Below are positions 1 through 13,600 of a DNA stretch of 64,000 nucleotides, piece by piece. A program made the translations under genes and the position numbers. Position 1 is the first letter of the stretch; the number at the start of each line of letters is the position of its first letter. The notes beneath the pieces are model-generated. The model had not been told where the DNA came from. It did no database searches and saw nothing but the letters and a program-made list of their open reading frames with translations. The stretch covers positions 7,472,351-7,536,350 of the forward strand of contig OX393561.1 of the NCBI GenBank assembly GCA_947652115.1. The letters run 5' to 3'. Source of the DNA: Blastomussa wellsi. Its lineage: Eukaryota; Cnidaria; Anthozoa; Scleractinia; Plerogyridae.

Positions 1-403
1 ACCGTCCGGGTTGGAGCCCTAGCCGGGGCACTGCGTTTTTTTCTTGGGCAAGATACTTGGGAGTAACCTGCAAGGAACTAGCATCTCATCCGAGGGTTCA
101 AGAAATCGGAGTTAATCACCGGCGGAAGTGAACCAATTGTGGTTAAAGAGCTTTACTTTTACTTACACAATTTTCAGATTTATAAGCTTATTAGAGAAAA
201 ATTGACAAGGTCAACAGCAACCTTCCTGCACCTATACCCCGGAGACAAGGAAGGCACAATTAATGATGGATCAAAAGTTCAACAAACGAGTTGAACTTAA
301 GTTGAGAAACACTTTAACTAAGATACAAGACTTGTAAGAATGGCTGATTGGATCTAAATGACGTTATGTTTTCTTTGTTTCAAGACTTCGCGTCCCGTTT
401 TAG
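1..403. other. Intron of the RFX gene with SINE-like fragment
   Basis: No coding potential seen. The first ~110 bases contain phrases (a 'ttgggcaagatactt' block and 'catctcatccgagggttc') that recur in the SINE copies near 12.3, 14.2, 57.7 and 60.3 kb, so this looks like a degraded copy of that repeat. Confidence 0.4.
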
Positions 404-526
404 CGAACCAAGAAGTTGTAGATCACATGGTGAAAGACATCGAGAAACTTGATAACGGGGCCACAGGCAGACCAGCATTGTGTACAAAGACTGAAAACGA
501 TTGTGACGATGGATTTGACAATGAAT
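404..526 (+). CDS. Possible RFX exon upstream of the recognised domain
   Basis: Acceptor ...GTTTTAG at 403 and donor GTAAGT at 527 bound an open stretch of 123 bp. It ends in phase 1, which is exactly what the next recognised exon (1291-1385, starting with two codon bases) needs. The encoded acidic peptide is not recognisably conserved, so this rests on splice signals and phase only. Confidence 0.5.
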
Positions 527-3500
527 GTAAGTTAACGATGAAACCATTCTCGTCCCCATACCCCTTTTCGTTTCTCTTAGCCGGCAGGGTCTTGGCACTA
601 GAAACGAAGGGCTCTGGAGACATAGGATTTCCAGTCCGAGATTTTAGGACTTCCGGACTTCATGTATATCGCATTGATGTTTCTACATGTTGTGTGTTGT
701 AATAAGGCGGCCGGCGGACATTTTGACTTCCGTTTTAAGATTTCTTTGTTCTCAACAGCCAATAAAAAACTCGAATATTTTTGAAAATCGTATGTCCCCA
801 GAGCCCTTCGTTTTTCGTACCAAGGCCCTGCCGGCTAAGAGAAACGAAAAGGGCTATGGGGACGAGAATGCGATGAAACCTCAGTCACGACATTAACGTT
901 TGTTTAACAACTGGTTCATGGTATATAGAGCGCCCTATTGACTTACGGCGCAAGCGGCAGGTTTGGAGAGGACGAAAGAAGCGTAAGACTAAGAGAGCTT
1001 GAGGCGATAGCTGAAAACAACTCTAGCGTTTCGTGGGATGAATGTTGTCCAAACCTTCCGGGTGCACCAGAACTCGGCCCAGCTAAAAGCATGAAAAAAT
1101 GTTTTGTAACATTCCCGGTGGAAGTGTCAATCAAACCCCGCGCTAAAACTCGCGGGAACAAATTCTGGCGAAGCGATTCGCTCACTCTATAAGCGACCAC
1201 TATTACTGTTATTACTATTAAGGTACACGTTTATGGATAGTGAATTAGATTGCGCGGTTCTTAGATTTGATTGTTGTTTCAATGTTACAGTTCTTCAAGA
1301 TTTTGTGGACCTTTTGCGGGAACAGGCGCCTTTGGAGTCTTACGTGGAATGGCTCGACAGGCTGGTCGAGACGAAGATCATAAGGGTGAGTGATTGCAAC
1401 TTGACACAAACGTGACATAAACGTGGTGTGCGCGTGATGTGTGCATGGTTCGACTTCATCTGCTCGGGCGGTGGACGTCTGATGATTGTTTTGAAAAAGA
1501 AGGCGAGGACCGCCAAATATTTAGTAAATTCTGTAGATCGATCTTAAATTTCAGAATGTTTATCAGGATTGTAATTTTTCATTTTGCATCCTTTTGAAGC
1601 CCTGCGAGGGAACTGGCGACGACTTCAAGAGTAGAGCCCAGGAATTCCTTTTGAGATGGTCATTCTTGGGAGCGAGGCTAATGCACAATTTGACGCTAAA
1701 TGCCTCATCTTACTTTGGTTAGTGTAGTAGGCCATTTCTGAGTTCTCTTTTGCCTCAGTGTCAAAACGAGTCTAAGTGCGAAACCATTGTTATGAAAATG
1801 TGTTTTACCTGCATCTTCATTCTCATGCAAAACGAGCTCATTTCCATATGAATAGTTTCGCACTTAGACTCGTTTTGAAACAGAGGGAAAAGGGAACTCG
1901 GAAATGGCCTATTAAACAGCTTTTGCTTGCAGGAAATAATACGATCAAGGATAAACCGATATTGACATCTGTAAACTATGCAAGGAACACTCAAACAAAC
2001 AGGCGCAGATTGTAGCTGGAGTTTGGTGTAGATCAGGATCAGCAATAAATTTAAAAGAAATTAATGCAAGGCTGATCAAACAGCTGGACAAACTGATGGT
2101 ATTTTTAATTTGGCCCAAAATTTCGGATGGACAAAACCAACCTTCATCAGGGCCATAAAAAAATGGATATCTGTCATAATTATGTTTAATTTCTGTTTAT
2201 AGTGTAAATAAAGAATTGAATTGAACTACTATCAGTCTAACCTATGAACGGTGTTCTTCCTTTTTTTGGCATATTTATAGTTGCATGATGCAGCCACTAC
2301 GACAAAATAACGTCCGATTTGACTAAATGGAAATAAAAATAATATCACCTACCCAGTTTTCGGTTTAGTTTGGTATTATTTTTTCACTTTTTCCATCTTT
2401 TTCCTTATTATTTCTTATCAATTTCAGGTTCATTTCACCTCATACGAATGCTTCTCGACGAATACATGCTACTTGTCATCGAAACTAAATTCTACAACGA
2501 GACGGAAGAGAAGTTACAGGAAATGTTGGATAGGCATTTGAAAATGGGTGAGTAGCCGACTTCATGATTCATAATACGGTCGAGGGTGGGGTAAGGGGAA
2601 AGTAGCAATAAGTAGCAGTTATTAATTTGAAAACAATGCTGTGAAATATATAATAATTAACTGCAAGGAAACGAGAATGAAACTGACTAACAGCAAGCAA
2701 TCAAGAGCGGAAACAACCACATGCAAACCAGGGTACAACTAACTGCAAACAAACTACAACGCTTATTTGTCTTCAAGCAAACCAAGGTTCAATAGACAAT
2801 ATCCTACTGTTGTATTAAAAATTACCTTGACTCTTTGGCGCAAGGCTCACAGTCTAATTTGACTCATAAAACAGGGGACCTCCATACCCTAGCTGTCAGG
2901 CTTTCATATTCCCCTTCGAACATAAGCATGCAAGAAATTTTTGGTACCGTCTCTTCCTCCTAAATGTAATAAGCACAAAAAATGTTTCTTCTGGTTTGTA
3001 TAATACAAATTACAACTTATTCGCAAAAGGAAACCAAATTAGCCCAAATTAGCCCCAAATTAGCATAACATGCTACCATTGACTATTACAATGAAAAACT
3101 GTAATTTTTAATTTATTGAAACTTTCTTCTTTAGGCGAGGGAGTCGACAAAGATAACTCTCCTCTTCGCGTGCAGACAATTGTCACAAAAACCAAGTTCA
3201 CAGTTCCTGATAGCGTTGTAATAAACGGTGGCAGACTACCTCCTAAAGTGGAAATCATAGAACCAGAATACACCAGCAAACCGTCTAATCGCAACAAACG
3301 GACGAAATCACGCGACCAGTTAAACGGCCTCAAACCGAGGCCCAAGAAACTCTCAACACAGCGTCTGAGCGCATGCTCCATGATGAGCGAACCGATGTCT
3401 CCCGCGATGAATGGATTTCCACCCACACCGCTCGAGTCATCCGCCTTCGTTATGCCTTCACCTAAGGAGAATTTCTTTCCTGGTCACAATGGAATACTTC

Positions 3501-5228
3501 AAGCGCCCGTGCTCACGCCTCCTGTGTCGCCAGCGATAGCTACGGGGTTGCCTAGGAACGCCTTGGGGAACAGCAACTTTTCTCAAGTGACTTACACAGC
3601 CCTTGGGGAAAAGAAACAGCCGTGGGGGTACGCCGTAAATGGTGACGTAAACCCTTCAAGCGAGGCGATTGACAGCTTAGTTGCGCAACACTTTAATAGC
3701 TGTGGACTCGGTGGCTTCGTGGCGCCAAATCGGTACCAGGTTCCGGCGACTAACGAAAGCTGTTTCATGAACAACGTAAGTGTCACTTTACAGCACATTT
3801 GTCTTTTTCATTGTTTAGCACATTTTATCCCACATCGCCTTTTAAGGTACCGGTGGTTCGATACAGTTTTTTCTATACAATACCTTGCATTTGCAATTAG
3901 TGTTTTAACAACCGCCCCTTGCATGATCTGATCGTTGTGAAAATCACACAAATTGTTGGAAAAAGATTGAAGTTTAGTTGAGTGGTTTTATAAGGAAATC
4001 AATACTTCCATGGCAACGATAAACCAAAAAATTGAAAATCGGTAAAGCATGTATATTGTACGAAATAGATCTGTTATAGAAAAGATGATGCCAATTTCTG
4101 AAATTACGATGAATGGCAAGGGGAATATGAAAGAATAAAAAAATTCTATATGTTTGATTTCGAATAAATGGCGAAAACATTTCACGCCATGCTCTTTTTT
4201 TAATGAAATTTAAATGGGCTGAAAGAAGAACACTTTTTTAATGAAATTGTTCCAACTAAAATGTGCCTTGAAGTTACATTTTGGAACCATAAAAGTTTTG
4301 TTGGCTTGTGCTTTCTTGATCTCGAGAACGAGACTTTTTCGCAACATCACTTCCATAATAAATTTAGGCCATTTTTTGATTTTAAGCGCTTTTTCGAACA
4401 TTTTAAAAAAACGGCTCGATAGATTTTTTTTAAAACGTTAACCATGTATGCCTGATAATGTTAACGAAACTTTGGAATAAAATTGTTAACGTTATCAGGC
4501 ATACTTGGCTAACGTTTTTAAAAAATCTATCGAGCCGTTTTTAATTTTTTTTAAATATATATTCTTTAGAAGAAAAAGAAAACAAACGGCGGTTACAAAC
4601 ATTATCAATATACAACACATGGTAAAACTTTATATAACTTGAACTTGACGAGTTTATATAAAGTTTTGCCAACGACGGCCTCCCTAAGAACAAAAGCACT
4701 TCGCCGCAAGTCCCGCCAGCTGCGCAGGCTAATGCGTTGTCTGCTGACAATGTTCGTAAACCGCCGTTTGTTTTCTTTTTCTTCTAAAGTTGAAATAGAG
4801 TGTGTGTTTGTTGATGTATTTAGAGTTTTGATCGCAACACGGAGTACATTCAAAATGGTACGACCCATTCTGGCAGTGGCCACACACCATATCAGCCCAT
4901 GATGACCGCTGCAAACACGCCATATCCCCACGTAACGCAAGGCTACTACATGCCTGTCACGCATGCTGTGTCACGCAACCACATTGAACATATGACCACC
5001 AGTGCGGAAGTTCCGATGATGGCCTGTAATATGGTCTACTCCGAGGCGCCTGGAATGCTGGATGACGGGGTGGGGGTGGGGGAACACACAGATGAAAACG
5101 ATGAGTATATCAACATGACTGTCCACAAGCTTTTCAACGGCGATTGTGAGTTGGAGAAAATGGATTGTGTCGACGAACCAGGAATACTTCCCTCCATAAA
5201 TTCACTTCTTACAGAAGCAGCCATCTAG
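404..5228 (+). CDS. RFX family transcription factor (RFX4/RFX6-like), 3' part of gene
   Basis: RFX proteins are winged-helix X-box-binding transcription factors; this stretch encodes the part after the DNA-binding domain. Coding exons read at 404-526, 1291-1385, 1600-1717, 2428-2547, 3135-3775 and 4824-5228 (stop TAG), all with GT-AG borders and compatible phases. The family signature is clear: a block with [11 protein letters not shown] (exon 2), [19 protein letters not shown] (exon 3) and [12 protein letters not shown] (exon 4) follows the RFX dimerisation-region order, closer in wording to RFX4/RFX6 than to RFX1-3. The last two exons are low-complexity, rich in Pro, Ser and Asn, as in RFX C-termini. 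The N-terminal half and the winged helix lie upstream of the window. Paralogue assignment within the family is my inference; family membership is firm. Confidence 0.82.
545..870. mobile_element. MITE with long inverted repeats (CATTCTCGTCCCC... family)
   Basis: The left arm (545-622) and right arm (791-870) are inverted copies: both contain the block CCCTTTTCGTTTCTCTTAGC and end in CATTCTCGTCCCC or its complement. A short internal part separates them. Related sequence recurs at 42,386-42,487 (a nearly arm-to-arm copy) and 45,842-45,920. It sits in an RFX intron. No transposase is encoded. Confidence 0.75.
1727..1912. mobile_element. MITE, TAGGCCATTTC family, copy 1
   Basis: Inverted termini TAGGCCATTTCTGAGTTC and its near complement at the right end, with an internal inverted pair around 'agtctaagtgcgaaac'. 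Related copies lie at 17,793-17,969 and 46,641-46,773. Non-coding; it begins 10 bases after the exon that ends at 1717. Confidence 0.75.
2045..2225 (+). mobile_element. Non-LTR retroelement 3' end remnant
   Basis: The stretch ends in 'gtaaataaagaattgaattgaa', a microsatellite-like (ATTGA)n tail after an AATAAA, typical of truncated LINE 3' ends. A related tail in the opposite orientation occurs at 40,541-40,600. No reverse transcriptase is present. Confidence 0.45.
4405..4546. repeat. Foldback hairpin in last RFX intron
   Basis: Arms around 'acggctcgatagattttttt', 'aacgtta' and 'tatgcctgataa' are repeated as reverse complement after a short loop, giving a stem of over 50 bp. It is probably a small foldback element. 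Confidence 0.7.
4564..4789. mobile_element. MITE adjoining the last RFX exon
   Basis: Terminal inverted repeats of about 25 bp (CTTTAGAAGAAAAAGAAAAC and complement), extended by 'aaacggcggtt', plus a second internal inverted pair ('aaaactttatata'). Its right end lies 34 bp before the acceptor of the terminal RFX coding exon, so it occupies the usual branch-point region. Confidence 0.7.
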
Positions 5229-7819
5229 ATAGCATACGAGAAAGTATTAAGAAATGTACATAGAAATCCAGAAAATATTTTTGCGGCTTGTTTGATCGAT
5301 ATTTGCAGCTTAGCGTGTAGGTCGGTCTGATGAGATTTGGAAAGCTTAGTTGATTGACTTTAAAACTACATCTGTATGGAAACAAAAGTTCACAAAATCA
5401 AAATAATTTGCTTAATCCATTCAATTTTTAGAAGAATTATATTACCTCGGTTGATGTTTGAGAATAGAAAAAAAGTATATTTTCCTTTTTGTACAGTTAT
5501 AAAAATGCGGTGTTACCACGGCAATATAAAAGCTAGAAGAGTTTGCCTATCTTATCAAAAAAAACGAAATTCGATTTGGAATTATATTCTTAAAGATCCA
5601 AACATTTTTTTTACCATTTTGTAGCCTGTTCGACTTTCAAACGTACATCATCCCCCTCCCCCCTTCTTGAAAGAGAGACGCCTGCATTTTGACACCTTGT
5701 GATGACGAATCTCCGCGGAGGTCCATGTACTGCTGTGATTGGTTGTAGCGCAGCCAACAATTAGCACGCGCGAGAAACCAAGCATTACACTGTTCTCTGC
5801 ACTGTTTTCATTAGTGTGACGTCTCTTGCGTTCGAGGAAAGAATTGAGGGCGCAAACGAGTTCTCATAAACTTTCTTGTGTAACTTTATATACAATATGT
5901 GGGAAAGTTTAATTCTATTTCTTTTAGGAAAATGACTCAACGACTTAAGCTTTTGCCTTTTTACAGACTTGAAGAAACAGGGTTTGATCCGTACATCTGT
6001 TTATATTAATTCGGCGGTTGTAATTAGACAGTACTGAGCCTTTGAAAACTGACAAAAACGCACCTATTTTAGCTCCACGAACGAAACATCATATTCCGTA
6101 TACCGACATATTTTTTTAATATTAAGGATCGCGCTATGATCGAATTCGAAATTAAATTAATTGCCCGATTTACTCGCTGAATTGTATTCCAATCTTTTGT
6201 ATAGTATGTAGCAATCCATAGTTCGCTGGTACTTGTTAGTTATGGTCTCATATATTTGTTACAGTTTCCACTACAGGTAAATACGATATAGTCATCATGC
6301 ATATTTTAATGTATCAATTTTTATTCTATTTGTAGACAAGATGATAATTTAAGATAGATATTGCAATTTTGAAGAGGCCAAATAAAAATGATTTAAATTA
6401 ATTAGAAGATTCTACTATCGATGTGATAGAATACACATTTTGTAAAATAAGAAATATAATGGTGAAACGATATATTTTCATAATTTAGGTAAACTTTGTA
6501 AATATTTGAACATTTTATATATCTCAGTTTTGTTTACAAACACCTTTTTTACGTGCGGAGTTTAAACTAAATGAAAGTTTATTCTGTAGACAGAAAAATC
6601 AAGGAATATATTGTTAATAAAATTGAAACCCAAATTGATTAAACACTGCGTTTAGATTTCTTGTGAACTGATCTGATGTGATGCCTTTTTTAATCCATTT
6701 CCGAGCACAGGCCACTTGCTCTGGCTGTTAAAGGAGCTACGTCACGTGACGAACCAAATTGCTCTTAAAATATAGGAAACCCAAAACTACTCGTTTACTA
6801 AGGAAGAAGAACAACAATAACAAAGAGGTGATACTAAACCATAAAGGAACAAGGATGGTTAAGAATGGAGAAGATTGAGACGGATTACGAATGACGGATT
6901 TGAAAACCTTAGGCTGAATTTTTCAAAATGCACAAAGCGTTACGTAGCTTCTTTAAGGGTGGGTGAGGCAGTGAGTAAGGCGTGGAGCGGCGGATCTCCA
7001 CCACCCCCCCCCCCCCCCTTCCCTATCCCTTCTCCCTTCTCTTTCTTCCTGCTTTTCCTTCGCCCCATCCTCGCCAGAGAGAATGAGGTCGCTGATGAAG
7101 CTCCTCCAACCCCTCTGACCACTCCCTCTGTTTCCAGGACTAACCTCTCGACTGGACGTCAGTACGTTAAGTGACCCTTCTCGACGCCGGTGCTATAAGC
7201 AGCGACCTGTAAATAACACGACCTTTCACAGCATAGGTAAGTCTGTACTGGATGGCTGACTCGTTCCCAGTCGTCTCCTATGAGAATATGGCAAATCGCG
7301 ATGGATGAGGGAAGGAGGAAAGGCAGGTACTGATCTTTTCTGCCTCCTACCCAATCATTCCCCACGCCTGTTTTTTCCCATAAAAATACTGGTGACAAAA
7401 TAGAAGGTTGTCGAAAGTACATTTGCGGGCCTACTTTGTTCTTGTGAGCCTGCAATTATGTATGGTTGTCAATTAGTCACATGGGCACGACTCATGCGCA
7501 ATAGTTGTCAAATGACACAGTGATGATATGACAAGCTAGCAAGAAGGAAAGTTGAGCAAGAGAGTGAGGTTTACGCGGGCGAAGTAACAGTTGCCTTTTT
7601 CGTTTCTCCTCGCCTTTGGTGATTTATAGACTTTTTGACAATCCAGAGTGACGCAGGACGCCCTGTTCCTCGAACCTGCTAGCAATTTCCGCTGATATTG
7701 GCTGTTTCCGGTGCAACTTTTGAAAATTTGTACTCTCGGTTCATCTGGTGCCCGCCACTCGATTTCCTCAACACATTTCTCACTTCACCTGTTTTACTTC
7801 ACGCCGTTTGATAATCACC
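5229..7819. other. RFX 3' UTR and RFX-CNOT4 intergenic region
   Basis: AT-rich sequence follows the RFX stop; a candidate polyadenylation signal AATAAA lies at 6381-6386, with another AATAAA a few hundred bases on. A poly-C run is present near 7006-7018. No exon was recognised. The last few hundred bases before 7820 must contain the CNOT4 promoter and 5' UTR, but I see no clear TATA box. Confidence 0.5.
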
Positions 7820-10685
7820 ATGCAAGCTTCAGATGCAGAGGTAGTGGCGCTTGTAAATTTGCTGATTATTTTTTGTGATGATCTTTCGTTTGTTGGCGGG
7901 AGTTCTAAACAAAAATGTCTGCTGTCTGTTCTATTTAATCGAATTTTGTTACGTAGTGCCCGTTGTGTATGGAACAGTTGGAAATCGACGATGTCAATTT
8001 CTTCCCTTGTACTTGCGGATACCAGGTAAATACAAATCTACGGAATTTTTGTGGAGAAATTTCTTGTAATTGCTAGTTCCTTCAATATACAGTAACTTGA
8101 CACGTATTGTACAACTCTCTTGTGGCTGCACAATTTGAATTGTTCTTCATAAAATTATTTGCTATTCATAAACGCCACTTTTTCGATCAAATCGAATTTT
8201 TACGATGGATGGTTTAGAACATGTTTTTGTTCTTATCTTTGGCTAAAACCGTTCCTATGTACATCATGAACATGCATTTATAAACATTTAAACGCCCACT
8301 TCTGTTTCCAAGCTCCCATCTATCCCAGGATGGAAACTATAAGATATTTTGCTGCTTGGCTTCATATATAATATTATTGATGTTGCTATTTTATTTTAGA
8401 ACGCTTGATTTGCAAGTAATGGGGTCAATTTGTTTTGGGACTTGCCATGCGTTCTACTATTTCTTGGAGCTGTGCTCCTTTTGCAGATTGGCAGTTTGGA
8501 ACCAATCCCGAGAGAGTCAAATGAAAATAAGCATGGTGGCCATGTTGGATGACCAAACAAAAGAGTCTAACCAGCAATTTTTTGTTCATGTCATCCAACA
8601 TGGTGTCGATAATTCCCCACCAGTAAAAGCATCTTTAATTATTACACATAAAATGATATTATTGTCTTCTAATTCTCATAAAGCCAATGATTCATGGTTC
8701 AACATTTGTTGCTCAACAAATGTTGAACATCGTTGTGACTTATTGAATACTCATTCAACTTTTGTTGAGCAAGAACTACGCACTTTGGCCTGATCCACAT
8801 TTTCACCACGTTTATATCATATTATTTCCAGAGTAAAGCTTAGCAAACATGGAGACAGCATAGAAAGCTGTCACTTGAATTGGGAGTTACTCAGTCGTTG
8901 TTCTAAGTTTTGCGGCAAATTCTGCCACTGCTATATCTTTCAGGTCTCTGATCTTCCAGCCGCACGGTTCGCACTGTTCAGCTTCGGCCATTCTCGTCCC
9001 CAGAGGCCGCGATCCTTTTGGTCAGCACCAAGAATCACGACCTCTGGCCACCCCCAGCTTGTGAGCATGCGCAGAGTACTCGTTCTTTAGTTTTCAGCCA
9101 ATCAGAATTGTCAGATTCGACAATGAGTCTGTGATTCACGGACTTCTGGTTTTGGAGACGGCCAGAGGTTGTGATTCTTGGTGCTGACCAAAAGGATCGC
9201 GGCCTCCGGGGACGAGAATGAGCTTCGGCCATCATGTTTTTCACCAAGCCACGTGACATCAAACTTGAAAGCGATTGGTTAAGTTCAACATATTGAATGG
9301 CATATGTCAACATTCAATATCACGTGATACACTGTTCAACATTTGTTGAACCCCACTTGCAGCATTTGTTGCTCAACAAATGTTGAACCATGTATTATTG
9401 GCTTAAGCTGCAACAAGCAGATAGACAGTTGTTCAATTCTTATGTTGAATGCTCTCTCATCTCTTTGGCCTGGGTCGCACTTGAGACAAACATTTGAAAT
9501 GTTGCAAAAGTTGCGAGCAGTGTTTGTCTCAGAACTAGTACAAGTGTAATAAGGAAACATGAACTTTTATTTCTTTGTCTCAAGTTAGAGACTTTGAGGT
9601 GTTGATCACGACATTATGAGTGCTATGGTGCTGGTCTTTGTTAGGTGATGAGTTCAGAACGTTGCAACCAACTCCTCAAACTGACTCCATCATGAGACAA
9701 ACAAGTCCATATTTCCTTTTTCAAGACTATTTTAAATGTTGTAGTAAGGGTTGCACTCGAAGATTCAAAATTACTGGCCACTTTATTGCATTAATTTTCC
9801 AGCATGAAATAATGGCAATGATATTCAAATAGGAGCAGAGATAGTCTCATTGGTAACAACACAAAATTTCTATTAAACTTTCGAAACATGAATGTTAAGT
9901 TGGGTTGTGCAAACCTGGCCTGGAAATGTTGAAAGGGTCTGGAACTGCTAATTATGACAAGACTGCTTTGCGTCTTCCTTCTGATTGCAGTTGCCCTGGC
10001 CTAATCAATGTTGCTTTTCAATTATATTTTCTTGGTGAAAGCTGATTGTCCAAAAAATGAAGACATTTTGGTCGAAAATTGGCTGAATTAATTGAGAGTG
10101 AAATATGAAGCAAACAATCTTGTTTACTTTAGGCCACTGAATTGATTGGAATTTTTATCACAATAAAAACATTTTGTTTGTTGCTCACAGAAAGTCCTGC
10201 CCAGTGGCAGCATAATTGTTCCTCTGAAGATTTGTCTCGGTAGACAAGTTTTGTCCACATGACATGCATGTATAGGGACAAGTAAGTCACACTTGGGATG
10301 GCCAATTAACAACATCAGTGATCTTGACAGTTTTTTTTTTTTTGGTTATCAAAATAAACTTGTACTGATTTTATCCAAAGTGTAAGGTCGTTAATGTTTT
10401 CCTGGGATGAATTTTTATTTTGTTTTCTTGTGAACACCACTTGACAACACTTCTAAGTTGCTCTAGTTTCAGCACAAGTTCATACCAAAGATATTTTAGT
10501 TTTTTAACAATTGAGTAGATCTATGAAATCTAGTAGTTGGTTTTCTAATAAAGCACATGTATTGTAGCCATAAAATTAATACATGTAGTTTTAATTATTC
10601 AACACCCATTTTACCTTAGATTTGCAGATTTTGCTGGCATCGGATCAGAACAGATGAAAATGGATTGTGCCCTGCATGCAGAAAG
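7820..10685 (+). CDS. CNOT4: CNOT4 exons 1-3: RING domain
   Basis: Three exons encode MQASDAE, then CPLCMEQLEIDDVNFFPCTC and GYQ, then ICRFCWHRIRTDENGLCPAC. All eight zinc ligands of the Not4-type C4C4 RING are present: Cys 8, 11, 25, 27, 32, 35, 47 and 50. It lacks the histidine of classic C3HC4 RINGs, as expected for this family, which works with UbcH5/Ubc4-type E2 enzymes. Confidence 0.93.
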
Positions 10686-13600
10686 GTGTGAAATGTGCAT
10701 ATTTATTTCGCTGTTTATTTCAATATTTATACAATGCTAATGATCAGCTGCAGTGGAGCCTCGATCCAAAGAATCTCTATAAATAAAATGTAGAACTCAG
10801 CCCTCAGAATAACAAATGGCATTCTTCACTCCAAAACCTGAAGTATGCGTTAAATTAAATTGAAAATACATGTAACTCAGATATGATGAAACCTGGTTAT
10901 AGAGAACATGATTTGTCATCCCCTTGGCTCTTTTGTTGAATAGAGGTTCTGCTGTATGAACATAGGACAATTCGAAAAATCCTTAAACCCCTTGATAGGT
11001 TTCTAACCTAGCCTTCTGCATACTGGTCAGGTGCTGTAGCCACCGTGCTGCTAATTAAGACCTACATGCACTAGAAATCTATGGCAATGGCCGTTTTCAC
11101 ACTAGAGACGAACAAATCGTCTGGACAGACAAATCCTCTCAGATGGACAAGTCGTCTTAGTGTGAAAACGGGACGAACAAATTTTTAGACGAACAAACCG
11201 TCTTGTTTTGTCCATCTGTTTGTCTGTCTATGAAGACCAGTTTTATAAGACGATTTGTCCATCCAGACGAACAAGTCGACTAAAGTACGACCTAAATTCA
11301 CATCAGATGAACAAAGACGAACAAATTGTCAGACGATTTGTCCGTCCAGACGATTTGTTCGTCTCTAGTGTGAAAACGGTGAATGGCCTTTGCTATTTTT
11401 AATGCCTGTGTTGCACAGAGGTTTGGTGCCCAGGGTCCCGGGAGGGTGGAACTGCCAACCCCATACACAGATTGGTTGAGCATCCTGCCAGGCCCAGCCT
11501 GCAGCTCAGTTACGAGCCCCAGGAAGGCCAGCAGGTGACCCAAATGTAGGGGGGAGGGAAAGGGAGAGAAAAGAAAACACCAGACTGCAAGTAAAGCAGC
11601 ACACCAGATATGCAGAGAAAAGTAAAGCTAAAGAACATGCAAAGGTGCAGTGTCACATAATTATAGTGAACCAAACTACATGTACCACTGACTTTGCAAG
11701 TGCTGAATAGTTATGACAACTGGCAAAAAAGGTAACACAATGCCAGTGCACACCACAAAGTATGCGAAATAAATGTTTATGCCATGCCAAGCATTGAGCA
11801 GCTTGCTCCTTGTAGTTAACTAAATTAAATAACATCTAACACACTTGTGGCAGCTGAAATGCCTCGCACCATGGTCGCGACAAACGTTAGCCTTTATTTT
11901 GCTTTTGATGTCATCACCTCTGACCAACACAGGCATTTCTCATACTCAAGATCTACAGGAGGATTGATATTTCCAGCAATACCAAGATTAGAGTTATTGG
12001 TGGGAAAATTGAGCTTGAAATACGCATGACAATGCTTAAACATTTTGTGAAAAGCTTTGAGAAAAATTTCTCTTGACACCTGATAAGAATTTCCTGTTTG
12101 GATGATGCTTTCTCTGTCAGAAATTCTTCAAGAACTAAATCTATATAAAAGTCACAACAGAAGAATATTCATGGTATATATTTTTCCTGATTATTTTTGC
12201 AGCCATACAGTGAAGATCCTGCAGTTTACACTCCACTCTCACAAGATGAGTAAGTGCATTGTATTCCTCACCTTTATGCAGATCTTTTAATAGCATCACT
12301 GTTTACCTTTATTAAGGGACAGTGGCCTACTGGTTAGTGGCTTGAGCATCCAGAATCAAGCCCTGGCTGGTTCACCATGTTGTGTTTTTAAGGCAAGACA
12401 CTCGCATAGCATCTCTAAGCACCCAGGTATACAATAATATTGGGTACATGTACCTGCGAATTTCATACAGTAACAGGAGTAGAAATACTACTAGTTGTTT
12501 CGTGCTGAAGAAAACTATAATGATTACCAGCATGCTTGTTTGGAGGGGTTACCATCCCCACACCCTGTACTGTGTTTATGACAGATTAGCTGCAGGTTAT
12601 ACATAATATTCACTTTTTTAAACTTTTTTTTTCAGAATACAGAGAATTCTTAAAGAAAGGAAACAGAAAGATGTACAAAGAAAACAGAAAGTAACAGAAA
12701 ACAGAAAACACTTAGCAAATGTCAGGTAATGAAGACAACATATATACTGGTACAAACTATGAATCTGTTTGTACTTTAGTGGCATTGCTTTGTTATTCTC
12801 ACTTTTACGTGTGTCTTTATGAGGAGAAATTGATACTCCCTTGTGGGCTCAGCTATCTATTATGCTATGTTAAATTCAAATGCTTGAAACCAAACCTGGG
12901 AGACCGAAATTGCGACTGTATCGGTCGCCAGTGCAACTTAAATTTCATCCGTGCATGGTGACTAAAAGTTCAGGTTTAGTCGCCAAATGACGACTACATT
13001 TCTTCGTATGTGGAACATTCAAGTGACATTTTTAGAGGATGTATAATTTGTGGTTTCTTTCTTTAGAGTTGTACAGAAAAACTTGGTATTTGTAGTTGGA
13101 TTAACCCAAAGATTAGCGGACCCTGAGGTAAGCTATATATTAACATTTTGAAAGGTCACGTATTAGGGTTTGATCCACAGAATTAAAAACAGTAACACAT
13201 GATTCAAGTACTGCTCAATAGCTTTCACTGGTACGTACTTGGGAGTCAATAGTTAAAATACTAAAATTATTTGTATATGCTGGAGGATTCAAAAGCTCAA
13301 ATTCAAAAGCTCAAAGCACTGTGCAGTGAAAACAATTTCAGTGAATAAATTCATGTCATTTTCAACCAAAGGTAAAAGTAGTGTCCAGAGAATTAAAATA
13401 CAACAAAGCATTATTTGAGGGGTATAACAAAATGCTTAATGACTGTCACCTTAGGAACATTGAGGATCTCAGGGAAACAAAATGCACTGTTTCCCTTGTG
13501 GCCAGTCATTTATTGCTTATTGTAAACCTGTAAAGCATAACAAATGAACAGCACCACATGAAAGCACTGCTCAGTAGCTTCAACTTGAATGGCCACACGC

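Noticed and set aside
8356..8793. 145-codon open frame in CNOT4 intron 2
   Set aside because: Its second half runs over the palindromic repeats, there is no conserved content, and it would break the RING between exons 2 and 3.
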